Of a DNA stretch of 33,617 bases, positions 1-6,971 are shown one piece after another; the first letter of the stretch is position 1; every line of letters begins with the position of its first letter. The notes under the pieces were generated by a model. The model was not told where the DNA came from. It did not search any database and worked only from the letters and a program-made list of their open reading frames with translations. Both the position numbers and the translations under genes were made by a program. The DNA is taken from positions 1-33,617 of the forward strand of contig JAPOOU010000050.1 in NCBI GenBank assembly GCA_026713245.1, read 5' to 3'. The DNA is from Chloroflexota bacterium. Its GTDB lineage: Bacteria > Chloroflexota > Anaerolineae > Aggregatilineales > Phototrophicaceae.

Positions 1-326
1 AACAGATCGCGCAGGGCTTGCGCCATAGCCATCGGCTCGCGGGTTTGTATTTGCTTCTGGATTTTCGCCTGGCGCGCGCGATAATCGTCGGACAATTCAC
101 AGGGCGGCTCGGCGAAGACCTCTTCAATTATGGTCAGGTCCTCGATTGCCGGTCGTATATTCATGTCGGTCGCCACGTCAACCGGGATCATCACTTCGCC
201 TCGCTCGCCGACCAACTCAACAATGTGGTAGGCGCGCGTTTTTCCTTGCAGCGTCAGTTTCTTCTTGCCAACGACCGTACCTGCGCCGTAACGGGGATGG
301 ATAATCTGGTCACCATTTGAATACAT
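1..326 (-). CDS. CarD/CdnL-type transcription regulator, 5' part
   Basis: The minus strand reads from an ATG at 326 and runs off the window at base 1, giving about 108 residues. The N-terminus (MYSNGDQIIHPRYGAGTVVG) is the classical opening of the CarD/CdnL/TRCF RNA-polymerase-interacting Tudor-like domain, followed by a beta-rich stretch (LVGERGEVMIPVD) and then the start of the helical DNA-binding part. Family members bind the RNA polymerase beta subunit and stabilise open promoter complexes. A strong ribosome binding site (AGGGGAG) sits 7-8 bases before the ATG. The C-terminus lies outside the window, so length cannot be compared with the usual 150-170 residues. The gene stands alone, with 700 bases of non-coding DNA upstream. 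Confidence 0.85.
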   Translation of the reverse strand, partial: MYSNGDQIIHPRYGAGTVVGKKKLTLQGKTRAYHIVELVGERGEVMIPVDVATDMNIRPAIEDLTIIEEVFAEPPCELSDDYRARQAKIQKQIQTREPMAMAQALRDL

Positions 327-1053
327 AAGCGTTCTCCCCTACTGTTTCCTTGTTGTAATCCGTCAGGCATGTTGCTGAAGCGCGGTACAATTCCTCGCTT
401 CACCGAACCGCTGTCCTCCAATTTCTTGTCATCTACTTTCTTATACGAACGCGCCTTGATTCCCGTAGCGCCCGCCTACCTTGCTCTCGAACATCGTCTT
501 GATTTTGATACACATTGCACAAAGCGAAGCCTCAACACGCATCGCAAACGATGTGACAACGAAGGGCAAAAGAGCCGGCCGCGATCGACGAGCGTTCGTT
601 TTCTTTTCAAGTTTCGTGGTCACATGCCGAGGAATGCAGCGGATATTGAGGGAAATTAGATACAAAGACTCTGTTAGATACTTGTTCACTCGCCTAGCTT
701 ACCACGAAAGCCGCATTTTTCCAAGCGCTCCAGCCGGAGCGGGCAGCGCAACCGCATCTACGAGCATTTTGCGCCGATCACCATAAAACCGGAATGGATA
801 TTGCGGCCGTCTAAGGAGACGCCGCTGTTTACGTAAACCGCGTCGCTCATGCGACGGGAAGGCTTACGATTGTACGTGAGCGCGGCAGACCTTTTCGCTG
901 CCGCCGAGCGGCTACAGATTACGAAATGTGAGGGAAGACTTTCACTATCAGGGCAATGCAATTATGCTGGGACTGTCTAACCGCTGCAGGCGCAGGACCC
1001 CGCCCTGGAATGACAACTGTTGATGGTCAATGTCAAATTAAGCGTGCCCGCGC
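327..1053. other. Intergenic region without a convincing gene
   Basis: About 730 bases separate the start of the CarD-like gene from the end of the nitrilase gene. Short open frames exist on both strands (for example 369-659 and 441-689) but none has a ribosome binding site, a recognisable domain or a plausible protein composition. The stretch contains one copy of a dispersed repeat (836-913). It should also hold the promoter of the minus-strand CarD-like gene, but no clear -35/-10 pair was identified. Confidence 0.6.
836..913 (+). repeat. Dispersed ~75-bp intergenic repeat, copy 1
   Basis: This segment begins with ccgcgtcgctcatgcgacg and ends with ttcgctgccgccgagcggct. The same start and end modules recur in the same order and spacing at 5625-5697 (inverted) and 21331-21410 (direct). 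The middle (a variable ~20 bases, then gtgagcgcggcag or a variant) is less conserved. Both ends contain short internal inverted repeats, so a folded RNA or DNA structure is possible. It matches no element I can name. Confidence 0.7.
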
Positions 1054-1842
1054 TTATAGGTAGGCATCGGGCCGTCGGTCTTCGAACACGGGTATCTGCA
1101 TCCTCACGCGATCAACCTCGTCCAAATCGATTTCCGCGGTCAAGAGTTCCTCATCTTCGCCGCCTTCGATGAGCACCTGACCCCAGGGATCAATGACCAT
1201 CGAGTGTCCGCCGAAAGCCGTTCCGCCGGTCTCGCCACAGGCGTTGGTCGCGGCGACAAACAGCTGATTCTCGATCGCCCGAGCCTTAAGCAGCGCGCGC
1301 CAGTGTTCAACGCGGGCCTGGGGCCATTCAGCGCATAGGAGGATCAGCCTGGCCCGGTCCTTCACGGCGTAGCGTCGGAACAACTCCGGGAAACGAAGGT
1401 CGTAACAGATTGAAAGTCCCGTCACGCCCCAAAGCGAATCCAGCGCGGTCGGGCTCGCGCCCTCACCCAGCCACAGGTGCTCGTCAAACAGGCGGAAGAG
1501 ATGTATCTTGCGATAGACCCCGGCAAGTCGTCCATCCGCCGTGTGCAGCGCCGCGCAATTCGTCGCCGCGCCGTTGGCTCGCTCCAGCACGGAGCCGTAG
1601 ATGGCGATGCGGTACTCCTCGGCCAGCGCGGACAGGCGCGCGAAGCTACCGGCATGCAATTCGTCCGCGTAGTCACTGGCGTTTTCCAGGTCGTATCCGG
1701 TTGTCCAAAGCTCGGGCAGGATGACGAGATCGGAGGCGCTTTGTGACGCCCTCTCGACAAGGCGCTCCGCCCGGTCGAAATTCTCGTCGACTTGACCGAG
1801 CTTAATGTTCATTTGACCCAGGCTGATCGATAGTTTTGTCAT
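1054..1842 (-). CDS. Nitrilase-superfamily amidohydrolase (omega-amidase-like)
   Basis: A 262-residue carbon-nitrogen hydrolase, full length for the family. The Glu-Lys-Cys catalytic triad is visible: E44 in LPELW, K112 in YRKIHLF and C146 in ICYDLRFPE. The LRFPE context after the cysteine and the size resemble omega-amidase/Nit2-like and related small amidases that hydrolyse a terminal amide to acid plus ammonia; the actual substrate cannot be read from the sequence. It is cytoplasmic, with no signal peptide. The ATG at 1842 has AGGG upstream. It lies 69 bases downstream of the ALDH 3' fragment on the same strand, so before the ALDH gene was split the two probably formed a catabolic operon in which amidase and aldehyde dehydrogenase acted on related compounds. 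Confidence 0.88.
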   Translation of the reverse strand: MTKLSISLGQMNIKLGQVDENFDRAERLVERASQSASDLVILPELWTTGYDLENASDYADELHAGSFARLSALAEEYRIAIYGSVLERANGAATNCAALHTADGRLAGVYRKIHLFRLFDEHLWLGEGASPTALDSLWGVTGLSICYDLRFPELFRRYAVKDRARLILLCAEWPQARVEHWRALLKARAIENQLFVAATNACGETGGTAFGGHSMVIDPWGQVLIEGGEDEELLTAEIDLDEVDRVRMQIPVFEDRRPDAYL

Positions 1843-1911
1843 GGACTACCCTTTGCTGAACCTTATGCCGAAGTCTAGTCCAATCAGGGTCCCGAAGCAA
1901 GGTTCTGCCAT

Positions 1912-2967
1912 CTAAAGCCCGATAGACACGAACTTCTGATCCATGTACTCGTAGAGACCCTCTTGCCCAGCCTCGCGGCCGAAGCCGCTGGTCTTGGTGC
2001 CGCCGAAGGGCGCCTCAGCCGTAGCAGGCACCATGTCATTGACGCCGACGATGCCGAATTCCAGACCCTCGTATACGCGCGTCGCCGTCGAGAGGTCCTT
2101 GGTCATCACATAACCCGCCAAGCCAAATGGCGTATCATTCGCCATCTGCAAAGCTTCCTCGACAGTCGAAAATGTATTGACCGCCATCGCCGGTCCAAAG
2201 ACCTCGTCGCAACCGAGCTGCATGGTCGCGGTCACATCGGTCAAAACCGTCGGTTGGTAGAAATAACCCTGTTCAATTGGCGGACGTCCACCACCTGTGA
2301 CCAGCGCGGCCTCTTTTTCCAGCGCGTCGTTGACGAAGCTCTCAACTTTTTCGAGCCCGGCGCGGCTGACCATCGGTCCATTGGTCACGCCGGCGTCCAT
2401 ACCATTGCCGACCACCAGTTTCTCGGTCTCGACGCGGGCACAATCCAAAAATTCTTCCAGCGCCGGCTGTTCGATATAGAAACGCGTCGGCGAGATGCAA
2501 ACTTGTCCGTTGTTGCGGAACTTCGCCATGACGCCTTGCTGCGCCGCCCAGGCTATATCGCTATCTGCGAAGACTAGCACCGGCGCGCTGCCGCCTAATT
2601 CCATGCCCAGCTTCTTGATGCCCTGGGCCGCCTTACGCATCAGGATCTGCCCTACTCGTTGCGAACCGGTGAAGCTGACCTTGCGTATGCGCGGATCGGA
2701 CATGATCACGTCGCCCATGGCTTGCGGATCGCCGTTGATCAGGTTGACGACGCCGTTCGGCAGACCGGCCTCGACCATCACATTGACCAGCGCCATAGCG
2801 CTCATCGGCGTCAGCTCGCTGGGTCGTCCAACGATGGCGCAGCCGGCCGCCAGCGCCCCGGCCCATTTGCGCGCCAGCAAATATGCCGGGAAGTTCCAGG
2901 CAGTGATGGTCGCTACTACACCCAGCGGTTGCGGAAGCGACAGCAGGCGTTTGCCCGACGTCGTCAA
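1912..2967 (-). pseudogene. Aldehyde dehydrogenase, 3' fragment (interrupted gene)
   Basis: This is the C-terminal three quarters of a succinate-semialdehyde-type NAD(P)-dependent aldehyde dehydrogenase. The frame (351 codons from a TTG at 2967) starts at TSGKRLLSLPQPLG, equivalent to about residue 130 of a normal ~480-residue enzyme, and continues to the normal end (KFVSIGL). It contains WNFP, the catalytic-pocket glutamate in ELGG (E123) and the nucleophilic cysteine in NNGQVC (C157). An oddity is GRPSE where family members normally have KPSE, so the cofactor-binding lysine is Arg48. The missing N-terminus is found at 5115-5597, 2.1 kb upstream. No ribosome binding site precedes the TTG, so I infer a broken gene, not a truncated working enzyme. 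What can be seen directly is only that the homologous sequence is cut. Confidence 0.85.
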
Positions 2968-3141
2968 TGACCAGCGCCCTCGTCCGTGTCTCGTTCCCCT
3001 CGAGGTACTAGTGATGGGTGGTCATGACCCGTCAATCTTTCTCGATGCTCTCCTCAAGCTGGGCTCTCCTTGAGTCTTTCTCAGCCAAAGCTCACTCCCG
3101 AACTCGTTCCTCCGCGTGCCCGCTCCGAATTAATCCAATGG

Positions 3142-3591
3142 TTACTCCTTGCCACGTCGCCAGATGCGTCCTAAGGCCCGGAAGATCTTCCAGAACGACC
3201 ATTTCAAGCCGCGCTCATCGTCCGTTCTAGGGAATCCCCAGGTCCGCCCGCTGCGCTTCGTTTGGTAGTAGCCCATTCGTCGCTCCCGAGCCTCCTGCCG
3301 AACCAGCGCGATCTCGTCTTCCGAGAAGCCGTGTGCCCATCGGACGCGTCCTTCTTCAATCCAATAGTGTGAACGGCATCGGAAATTCCAGTTCCCAACG
3401 GACGGTGCCAGCGATATACTTCTGCCGTCGTAGGCGAGACTCCACTCCGCTGGGCCTAGCGGCGTCACAACCTCCTCCCCGCACCCGCACGCACATCGGT
3501 GGACCACGGTGCCAAAATGCATCGACACATATAAGACACTGTCGTCCAGCTGTTTCGGGATGTACTTTACGAACTCAGGTCGCAATATCAT
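3142..3591 (-). CDS. DUF6527 protein of a ubiquitin-like conjugation operon
   Basis: A 149-residue protein matching the DUF6527 pattern: N-terminal FVKYIPKQLDDSVLYVSMH, then a Cys cluster (HRCACGCGEEVVTPL with C33, C35, C37), SVGNWNFRCRSHYWI (C72, H75) and a basic tail rich in W, R and K. The Cys/His set suggests metal binding, and SxGNWxFxCxSHYWI is the family hallmark. This family is typically encoded next to DUF6791-ThiF and multiubiquitin genes, as here. From memory, DUF6527 proteins of related bacterial operons have been proposed to act as proteases that process the ubiquitin-like protein or its conjugates; that is established elsewhere at best, not shown here. The ATG at 3591 follows the E1-like stop by three bases and has no good ribosome binding site of its own, so translational coupling is likely. 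Confidence 0.85.
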   Translation of the reverse strand: MILRPEFVKYIPKQLDDSVLYVSMHFGTVVHRCACGCGEEVVTPLGPAEWSLAYDGRSISLAPSVGNWNFRCRSHYWIEEGRVRWAHGFSEDEIALVRQEARERRMGYYQTKRSGRTWGFPRTDDERGLKWSFWKIFRALGRIWRRGKE

Positions 3592-3594
3592 CGG

Positions 3595-4767
3595 CTAATC
3601 GGTCCTGTGCTCCAGCCGCCTATTGCTCATGTGATTCCCGTCGATCGTGTAGGTGCTCTGGACCTCGTTGCCGAGATCCAGATAGAACTCCCGGTGCTTC
3701 TTCCACCGGATTACCGCGAGGGCCGCGTTCAGCGCGTTCAGCTCCACGATCTGGACGTTTCTTTCGTACTCGCCGACATCCATCAAGCGACGTTCACCGC
3801 TATCTGCCACTGAGCTTTTCAGCTTCTCACAGAAGCTCGTTCTGACGATCCCCAGAAGTTTCTCATCCGTCTTTTCGATTCCCATCCCGACGTCGACGAA
3901 CGGTATCCCCTTCCGGTCGAGGGCGGACAGCAACCATCCCCTAGTCTCGTTGTTATCGACGGCGACGAACACGAAATCGAGGTCACGAAGTAGGTCGACG
4001 TTGTCGGTGTCCACGGCGAATTCGTGCGCGACAATGCCATTCCGCATTTTCGCGTACCGTTCGCTATACAACTGAGCCTTGGTAGGTCTTCGCTCTAGCT
4101 CATCGGGTGTCGTCGAACCCGGAGCACGGAAAGCGTTGTGTTGCTGGAACCGGTCCCCGTCGAAGAGGTGTATCTCTGAGACGCGTGTCTTGCTGACGTA
4201 ATCCAGGATGTACGAGCCTGTACCGCCAAGCCCGACGATTCCGATTCTGTCACCTGACAGTCTCTCGCTCAGTCGCGTTATACCCGCACGGCTCGATGCA
4301 GTCTCCGTGAACACGAAGGGGTCGTTCGGATCTTCCGGCAGCATGAGCCGTCCAGCGCGGACAACCGCGCCGGGGTCGATTCGCGTTGCGCACCGTCCTA
4401 TCACTTGAGCGTAGTGCGTCAACTTGCCATGGTAGTCCGGATAGATCCCGCCAACCGGTTTTGCTGAGAAGTAATGGTTGACCCATAGCCCTTCGGCAAG
4501 TTCCACGCGGTTGCTGCTGTGCCGCAGGGCCTCGATTGGTGCACCCGTATCGTCGCAGGGGTATTCGCCCGCGAAGTACATCGTGTGATCCGGAGGCGGC
4601 CCCGTCTCGACAAAAGGGCAAACCAACTGACCGTACTTCACGGTTCGCTCACTCGTAACGTAGGGGACGCGATGCAGGACCAAATGCCCGGAACGGACCT
4701 CTAAATCGTAGCCCTCTGCAACGAGCCGCTGTAGGTCCTCCCTACGACTGATCTGTTCGCGTGACAT
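3595..4767 (-). CDS. DUF6791-ThiF fusion, E1-like adenylyltransferase
   Basis: A 390-residue protein. Residues ~10-160 fit the DUF6791 domain (EGYDLEVRSGHLVLHRVPYV, later DHTMYFAGEYPCD and VNHYFSAKP), and residues ~165-350 are a ThiF/E1 adenylation domain. The latter has the glycine loop GIVGLGGTGS (176-185), the ATP/Mg region LFDGDRFQQHNAFR (D203, D205, N211, R214), K230 in RPTKAQ, and D271/R276 in VAVDNNETR. These are the residues E1 enzymes use to adenylate the C-terminus of a ubiquitin-like protein. There is no Zn-binding CxxC pair. C313 (TSFCEK) is the only cysteine after the adenylation site, so the acceptor residue is uncertain. The N-terminal domain may supply the E2-like role, since no separate E2 gene is present; that is inference. 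The start overlaps the Ubl gene by 26 bases. Confidence 0.88.
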   Translation of the reverse strand: MSREQISRREDLQRLVAEGYDLEVRSGHLVLHRVPYVTSERTVKYGQLVCPFVETGPPPDHTMYFAGEYPCDDTGAPIEALRHSSNRVELAEGLWVNHYFSAKPVGGIYPDYHGKLTHYAQVIGRCATRIDPGAVVRAGRLMLPEDPNDPFVFTETASSRAGITRLSERLSGDRIGIVGLGGTGSYILDYVSKTRVSEIHLFDGDRFQQHNAFRAPGSTTPDELERRPTKAQLYSERYAKMRNGIVAHEFAVDTDNVDLLRDLDFVFVAVDNNETRGWLLSALDRKGIPFVDVGMGIEKTDEKLLGIVRTSFCEKLKSSVADSGERRLMDVGEYERNVQIVELNALNAALAVIRWKKHREFYLDLGNEVQSTYTIDGNHMSNRRLEHRTD

Positions 4768-5020
4768 TGACTATCGTTCCGTCACGCAGCTTCAAATTCT
4801 GGCCCTCGTCGAGCTCTCCTTCCTTGATGCGGCCGCCAGCATTCCTGAACGTGATCGTGAATACGATCTGCGGGCCCCTGGCCGGATCTTCGAAGGCGAG
4901 GTCAACGAGTTCGTCAAACGACAGTTCATCGCGCTCACGCGGAACTGGCGTTGGCCGCCCATTAATGATGATCGAGATGGTCTTGTCGTCTGGTCGATCC
5001 ACCTTATCGTTCTGCTTCAT
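4742..5020 (-). CDS. Multiubiquitin-domain ubiquitin-like protein, single domain
   Basis: A 92-residue protein whose core (TISIIINGRPTPVP, then LSFDELVDLAFEDPARGP, then FTITFRNAGG and a terminal DGTIVNVTRTDQS) fits the multiubiquitin family (Pfam multi_ubiq), a bacterial beta-grasp ubiquitin-like fold. Many relatives carry several such domains; here there is one. It ends in TRTDQS, without the C-terminal Gly-Gly of ubiquitin, so it is either processed or activated through a different terminal residue. It is presumably the substrate of the E1-like enzyme encoded next. The ATG at 5020 has a good AAGGAG ribosome binding site and is the first gene of the three-gene cassette. About 90 bases separate it from the broken ALDH sequence, which must contain its promoter unless it is read from the ALDH promoter. 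Confidence 0.9.
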   Translation of the reverse strand: MKQNDKVDRPDDKTISIIINGRPTPVPRERDELSFDELVDLAFEDPARGPQIVFTITFRNAGGRIKEGELDEGQNLKLRDGTIVNVTRTDQS

Positions 5021-5114
5021 TGCTACTCCTTCAAATCCTGTTTTAGGCTATCGGTAGGTCGAGGCTCCAAGTCTCGTTCGGCAGTCTCGCATCGTACCGA
5101 ATATTACGCGAAAA

Positions 5115-5597
5115 TCAAGGGTCTTGAAGGACTGCGCGGCACCTGTAGGAAGTCCGGGCCCACCCGTCGGTCCAGCGTACTTTACAGCCGTCCGGAAGCC
5201 CAGGCTGCGCGACCCGGTTATGTAACGGCGCGGAAGTCACGATCGAGGCTGGAATGTACAGTGCGAACCAGTCAAAGAGATCGGCGCAGGCGCCCCACTC
5301 GCCCGTTGCCTCGCCCAGGGGTTTGCCGCATTCCGCTGTCATGATCGGCGCCAGTTGATCCACTTGCGCGCGGATGGCATCGGCAATATCGCGCAAGATT
5401 TGACCGCGCTCGTAAGCGGTCATGGCTTTCCAGCGGGGCAGCGCTGATTCCGCAGCGGAAATGGCGCGTGAAGCTTCGTCCGCGCCGCCAAAAGGCACGT
5501 CCGCCACTTTCTTCTCCGTTGCGGGATTGATCACCGCCCAGGTCTCGCCCTCAGAGGCGTCCGTCCATTCGCCGTCGATCAGCATTTTGAACCGCAT
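5115..5597 (-). pseudogene. Aldehyde dehydrogenase, 5' fragment (interrupted gene)
   Basis: From the ATG at 5597 (AGGAG eight bases upstream) the frame encodes a normal ALDH N-terminus: MLIDGEWTDASEGE, VINPATEKKVADVPFGGADE and the EWGACADLFDWFA region, residues 1-112. After roughly residue 112-118 the sequence stops resembling ALDH and runs for about 40 unrelated codons, ending at 5115. The rest of the enzyme lies at 1912-2967. This piece holds part of the cofactor-binding domain only, without the catalytic Cys or Glu, so it cannot be active. The leading ATG at 5618 in the same frame is less likely because it lacks a ribosome binding site. A predicted operator and promoter lie upstream at 5899-5927. 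Confidence 0.85.
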
Positions 5598-5624
5598 GAT
5601 GCCACTCCTACCCAACATTCTACA

Positions 5625-5697
5625 GCCGCACGGCGGCAGCGAGAGATTCTGCCGCGCTCACACAAATAATGGAGCCCCCGTCGCATGAGCGACGCAG
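5625..5697 (-). repeat. Dispersed ~75-bp intergenic repeat, copy 2
   Basis: On the minus strand this reads gcgtcgctcatgcgacggg, a variable middle, tgagcgcggcag and then ctcgctgccgccgtgcggct, matching copies 1 and 3 in order and spacing. It sits 28 bases upstream of the start codon of the ALDH 5' fragment, in what would be its leader RNA. Confidence 0.7.
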
Positions 5698-5898
5698 TTC
5701 ATTGAAAATATAGTAATGAGCGAACGGCCCGCATGTCTCGCGACATCGGAACCGTACGCCTACTGCCATTCCCCCCGGTCATACCAGCATCCCTTGCCAG
5801 AGACCTGCAAGCGCTGCATCCGTCATTGAAGGAGAAGCGGCTCTCATGGGTCATCAGGGACTCTCATCGTTTGGTCTTGCCGGCAAAAATCTAAACAA

Positions 5899-5927
5899 CT
5901 ATTACGTCTAGTTGCTCATTATGCAAC
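5899..5927 (-). promoter_or_regulatory. Probable IclR operator and promoter of the ALDH gene
   Basis: The 17-bp inverted repeat GTTGCTCATTATGCAAC (5911-5927) has 5-bp arms and a 7-bp centre, the same as the two sites upstream of the iclR-type gene. On the minus strand it overlaps a promoter-like pair, TTGCAT (5926-5921), a 16-base gap and TAATAG (5904-5899). A regulator bound here would cover the -35 box and spacer. The operator is seen directly as a shared motif; the promoter is a weaker prediction. Confidence 0.5.
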
Positions 5928-5975
5928 ATTGTTGAAAATATTGCCAATACCAATTTTGGCGTGCTCATAATTCGC

Positions 5976-6725
5976 TCATCTGAGATTGAAATCGTAGCCT
6001 AAACGAGCCGACAAAGCCGCGGCGATGCTCACGACGACCGATCCAAATTCGTCGATTCTTTCCAGCGTAACACGCCCGGCCGGGCCGCTGATGCCGATGG
6101 CGCCGACGAGCGCGCTCTTGTGGTCGTAGACCGGCGCCGCCACACAGCGCACGCCGTAGTTGTATTCTTCGTCATCAATGGCGTATCCGCGTTTGCTGGT
6201 CTGCGCCAACTGCGCCTCCAGGGTCGAGCGATCGGTGACCGTGCGGTGCGTGAATGGCGTCAACTCGTCAGGGATGCGGCTGTCGCCGCATGCCAACAGG
6301 ATTTTCCCCAGCGCCGTGCAATACAAGGGAGAAAGCGTGCCAATCTCCGATTCCACACGTAAGGCAGCCGTTGACTCCACCTGGTCGATATATAGCGCCT
6401 GCCGCTGCGCCAGAATCGCCAGATGCGCGCATTCGCCGGTCTTATCCACCAATTCGTGCAGGTAGGGACGCGCATGGTCTCTCAAGGTAATGCGGTTTAA
6501 CAAATGCTGCCCCAGCGTGACCAATTGCGGTCCAAGCAAATAGCGCGCGGTGAGCTGGTCTTGCTCGACGAAGCCGTATTTCGCCAGCGTATGCAAGAGG
6601 CGCGACGCGCTGCTCTTGTCGATCTCGAGTTGCGTGGCGACCTCGATCGTGCCCATGCCGTTGCGCGAATGCTCCAGCAAGTTCAGGATTTTCAAGCCCT
6701 TCGCCAGCGATTGAATCTCTGCCAT
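5976..6725 (-). CDS. IclR-family transcriptional regulator
   Basis: A 249-residue protein of standard IclR length. The N-terminal winged helix-turn-helix (residues ~5-65: LAKGLKILNLLEHSRNGMGT, then IDKSSASRLLHTLAKYGFVE) is followed by the effector-binding IclR domain, recognised by TALGKILLA, KRGYAIDDEEYNYGVRCVAAPV and GAIGISGPAGRV. Family members bind palindromes as dimers or tetramers and usually respond to small organic acids, sugars or aromatic breakdown products. It lies between the ALDH/amidase genes and a divergent sugar ABC transporter, and matching 17-bp inverted repeats lie on both sides (5911-5927, 6754-6770, 6825-6841), so it probably controls all three units including itself. Whether it activates or represses cannot be told. 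Confidence 0.92.
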   Translation of the reverse strand: MAEIQSLAKGLKILNLLEHSRNGMGTIEVATQLEIDKSSASRLLHTLAKYGFVEQDQLTARYLLGPQLVTLGQHLLNRITLRDHARPYLHELVDKTGECAHLAILAQRQALYIDQVESTAALRVESEIGTLSPLYCTALGKILLACGDSRIPDELTPFTHRTVTDRSTLEAQLAQTSKRGYAIDDEEYNYGVRCVAAPVYDHKSALVGAIGISGPAGRVTLERIDEFGSVVVSIAAALSARLGYDFNLR

Positions 6726-6753
6726 GAACGTTATCTCAATAGTTGCAACATTA

Positions 6754-6770
6754 GTTGCATAATACGCAAC
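6754..6770. promoter_or_regulatory. Predicted IclR operator O1
   Basis: GTTGCATAATACGCAAC is an inverted repeat of 5-bp arms with a 7-bp centre, located 29 bases upstream of the iclR-type start codon, a position suited to autoregulation. It is embedded in a cluster of further GTTGC/GCAAC half-sites (6742-6780), so cooperative binding is possible. Confidence 0.6.
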
Positions 6771-6805
6771 ATGCGTTGCGCATGTCTATATTTGCCTCTC
6801 TTTAG

Positions 6806-6841
6806 TTGACAATTATAAAACACTGTTGTATTTTTAGCAAC
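6806..6841 (+). promoter_or_regulatory. Promoter of the ABC sugar operon with overlapping operator
   Basis: TTGACA (6806-6811), a 17-base spacer and TATTTT (6829-6834) form a good sigma-70-type promoter reading toward the transporter genes. The -10 box lies inside a third 17-bp inverted repeat, GTTGTATTTTTAGCAAC (6825-6841), with one arm mismatch against the consensus GTTGC-N7-GCAAC. Binding there would block RNA polymerase, so repression by the adjacent IclR protein is the simplest reading. Confidence 0.65.
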
Positions 6842-6910
6842 ATACGGCTTGTTTGACGCGGCTTACTTGCAAGCGATGGTCGCGTTCGCGTAGTATTTGA
6901 GGAGGTGAGG

Positions 6911-6958
6911 ATGGCAAGATGGATCCGCACATGCTTTTCTGCAAATGACAAATCATGA
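6911..6958 (+). CDS. Possible 15-residue leader peptide
   Basis: An ATG at 6911 directly follows an almost ideal Shine-Dalgarno sequence (ggaggtgagg) and opens a frame MARWIRTCFSANDKS ending with TGA at 6956-6958, 13 bases before the start of the binding-protein gene. Its ribosome binding site is far better than that of the next gene. It could be a translated leader, or the site may be accidental; the ATG is only 1 base after the purine run, which is too close for ideal initiation. Confidence 0.3.
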   Translation: MARWIRTCFSANDKS

Positions 6959-6971
6959 CGGAGAACAGGAC

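Larger units (their letters stand above)
2968..5250 (-). mobile_element. ~2.3-kb insertion carrying a ubiquitin-like conjugation cassette
   Basis: The two parts of one ALDH gene flank this segment in the same orientation and order, so the DNA between them is an insertion. On the upstream side recognisable ALDH sequence stops between residues 112 (DLFDWFA) and about 118 of the 5' fragment, that is between about 5262 and 5240. On the downstream side it resumes near 2967. About ten to fifteen ALDH codons seem to be lost. The insert encodes only the Ubl, E1-like and DUF6527 genes plus about 170-220 bases of non-coding DNA at each end. No transposase, no perfect terminal inverted repeats and no perfect target duplication were found by eye, so the mechanism of insertion is unknown. 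The exact ends are uncertain by 10-20 bases. Confidence 0.7.
5598..5975. other. Intergenic region between ALDH fragment and iclR-type gene
   Basis: About 380 bases without a gene. It contains copy 2 of the dispersed repeat (5625-5697) close to the ALDH start, and near the other end a 17-bp inverted repeat (5911-5927) and a possible minus-strand promoter. The middle (5700-5890) shows nothing recognisable. Confidence 0.6.

Noticed and set aside
369..786. Short overlapping frames on both strands in the first intergenic region
   Set aside because: No ribosome binding site, no family resemblance and unnatural amino-acid composition.
2950..5262. Target-site duplication or terminal inverted repeats at the ALDH insertion
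   Set aside because: Weak likeness exists (ggcgc...gtca on both sides, gtgactt against ttgacgacg), but it is too imperfect to count by eye.
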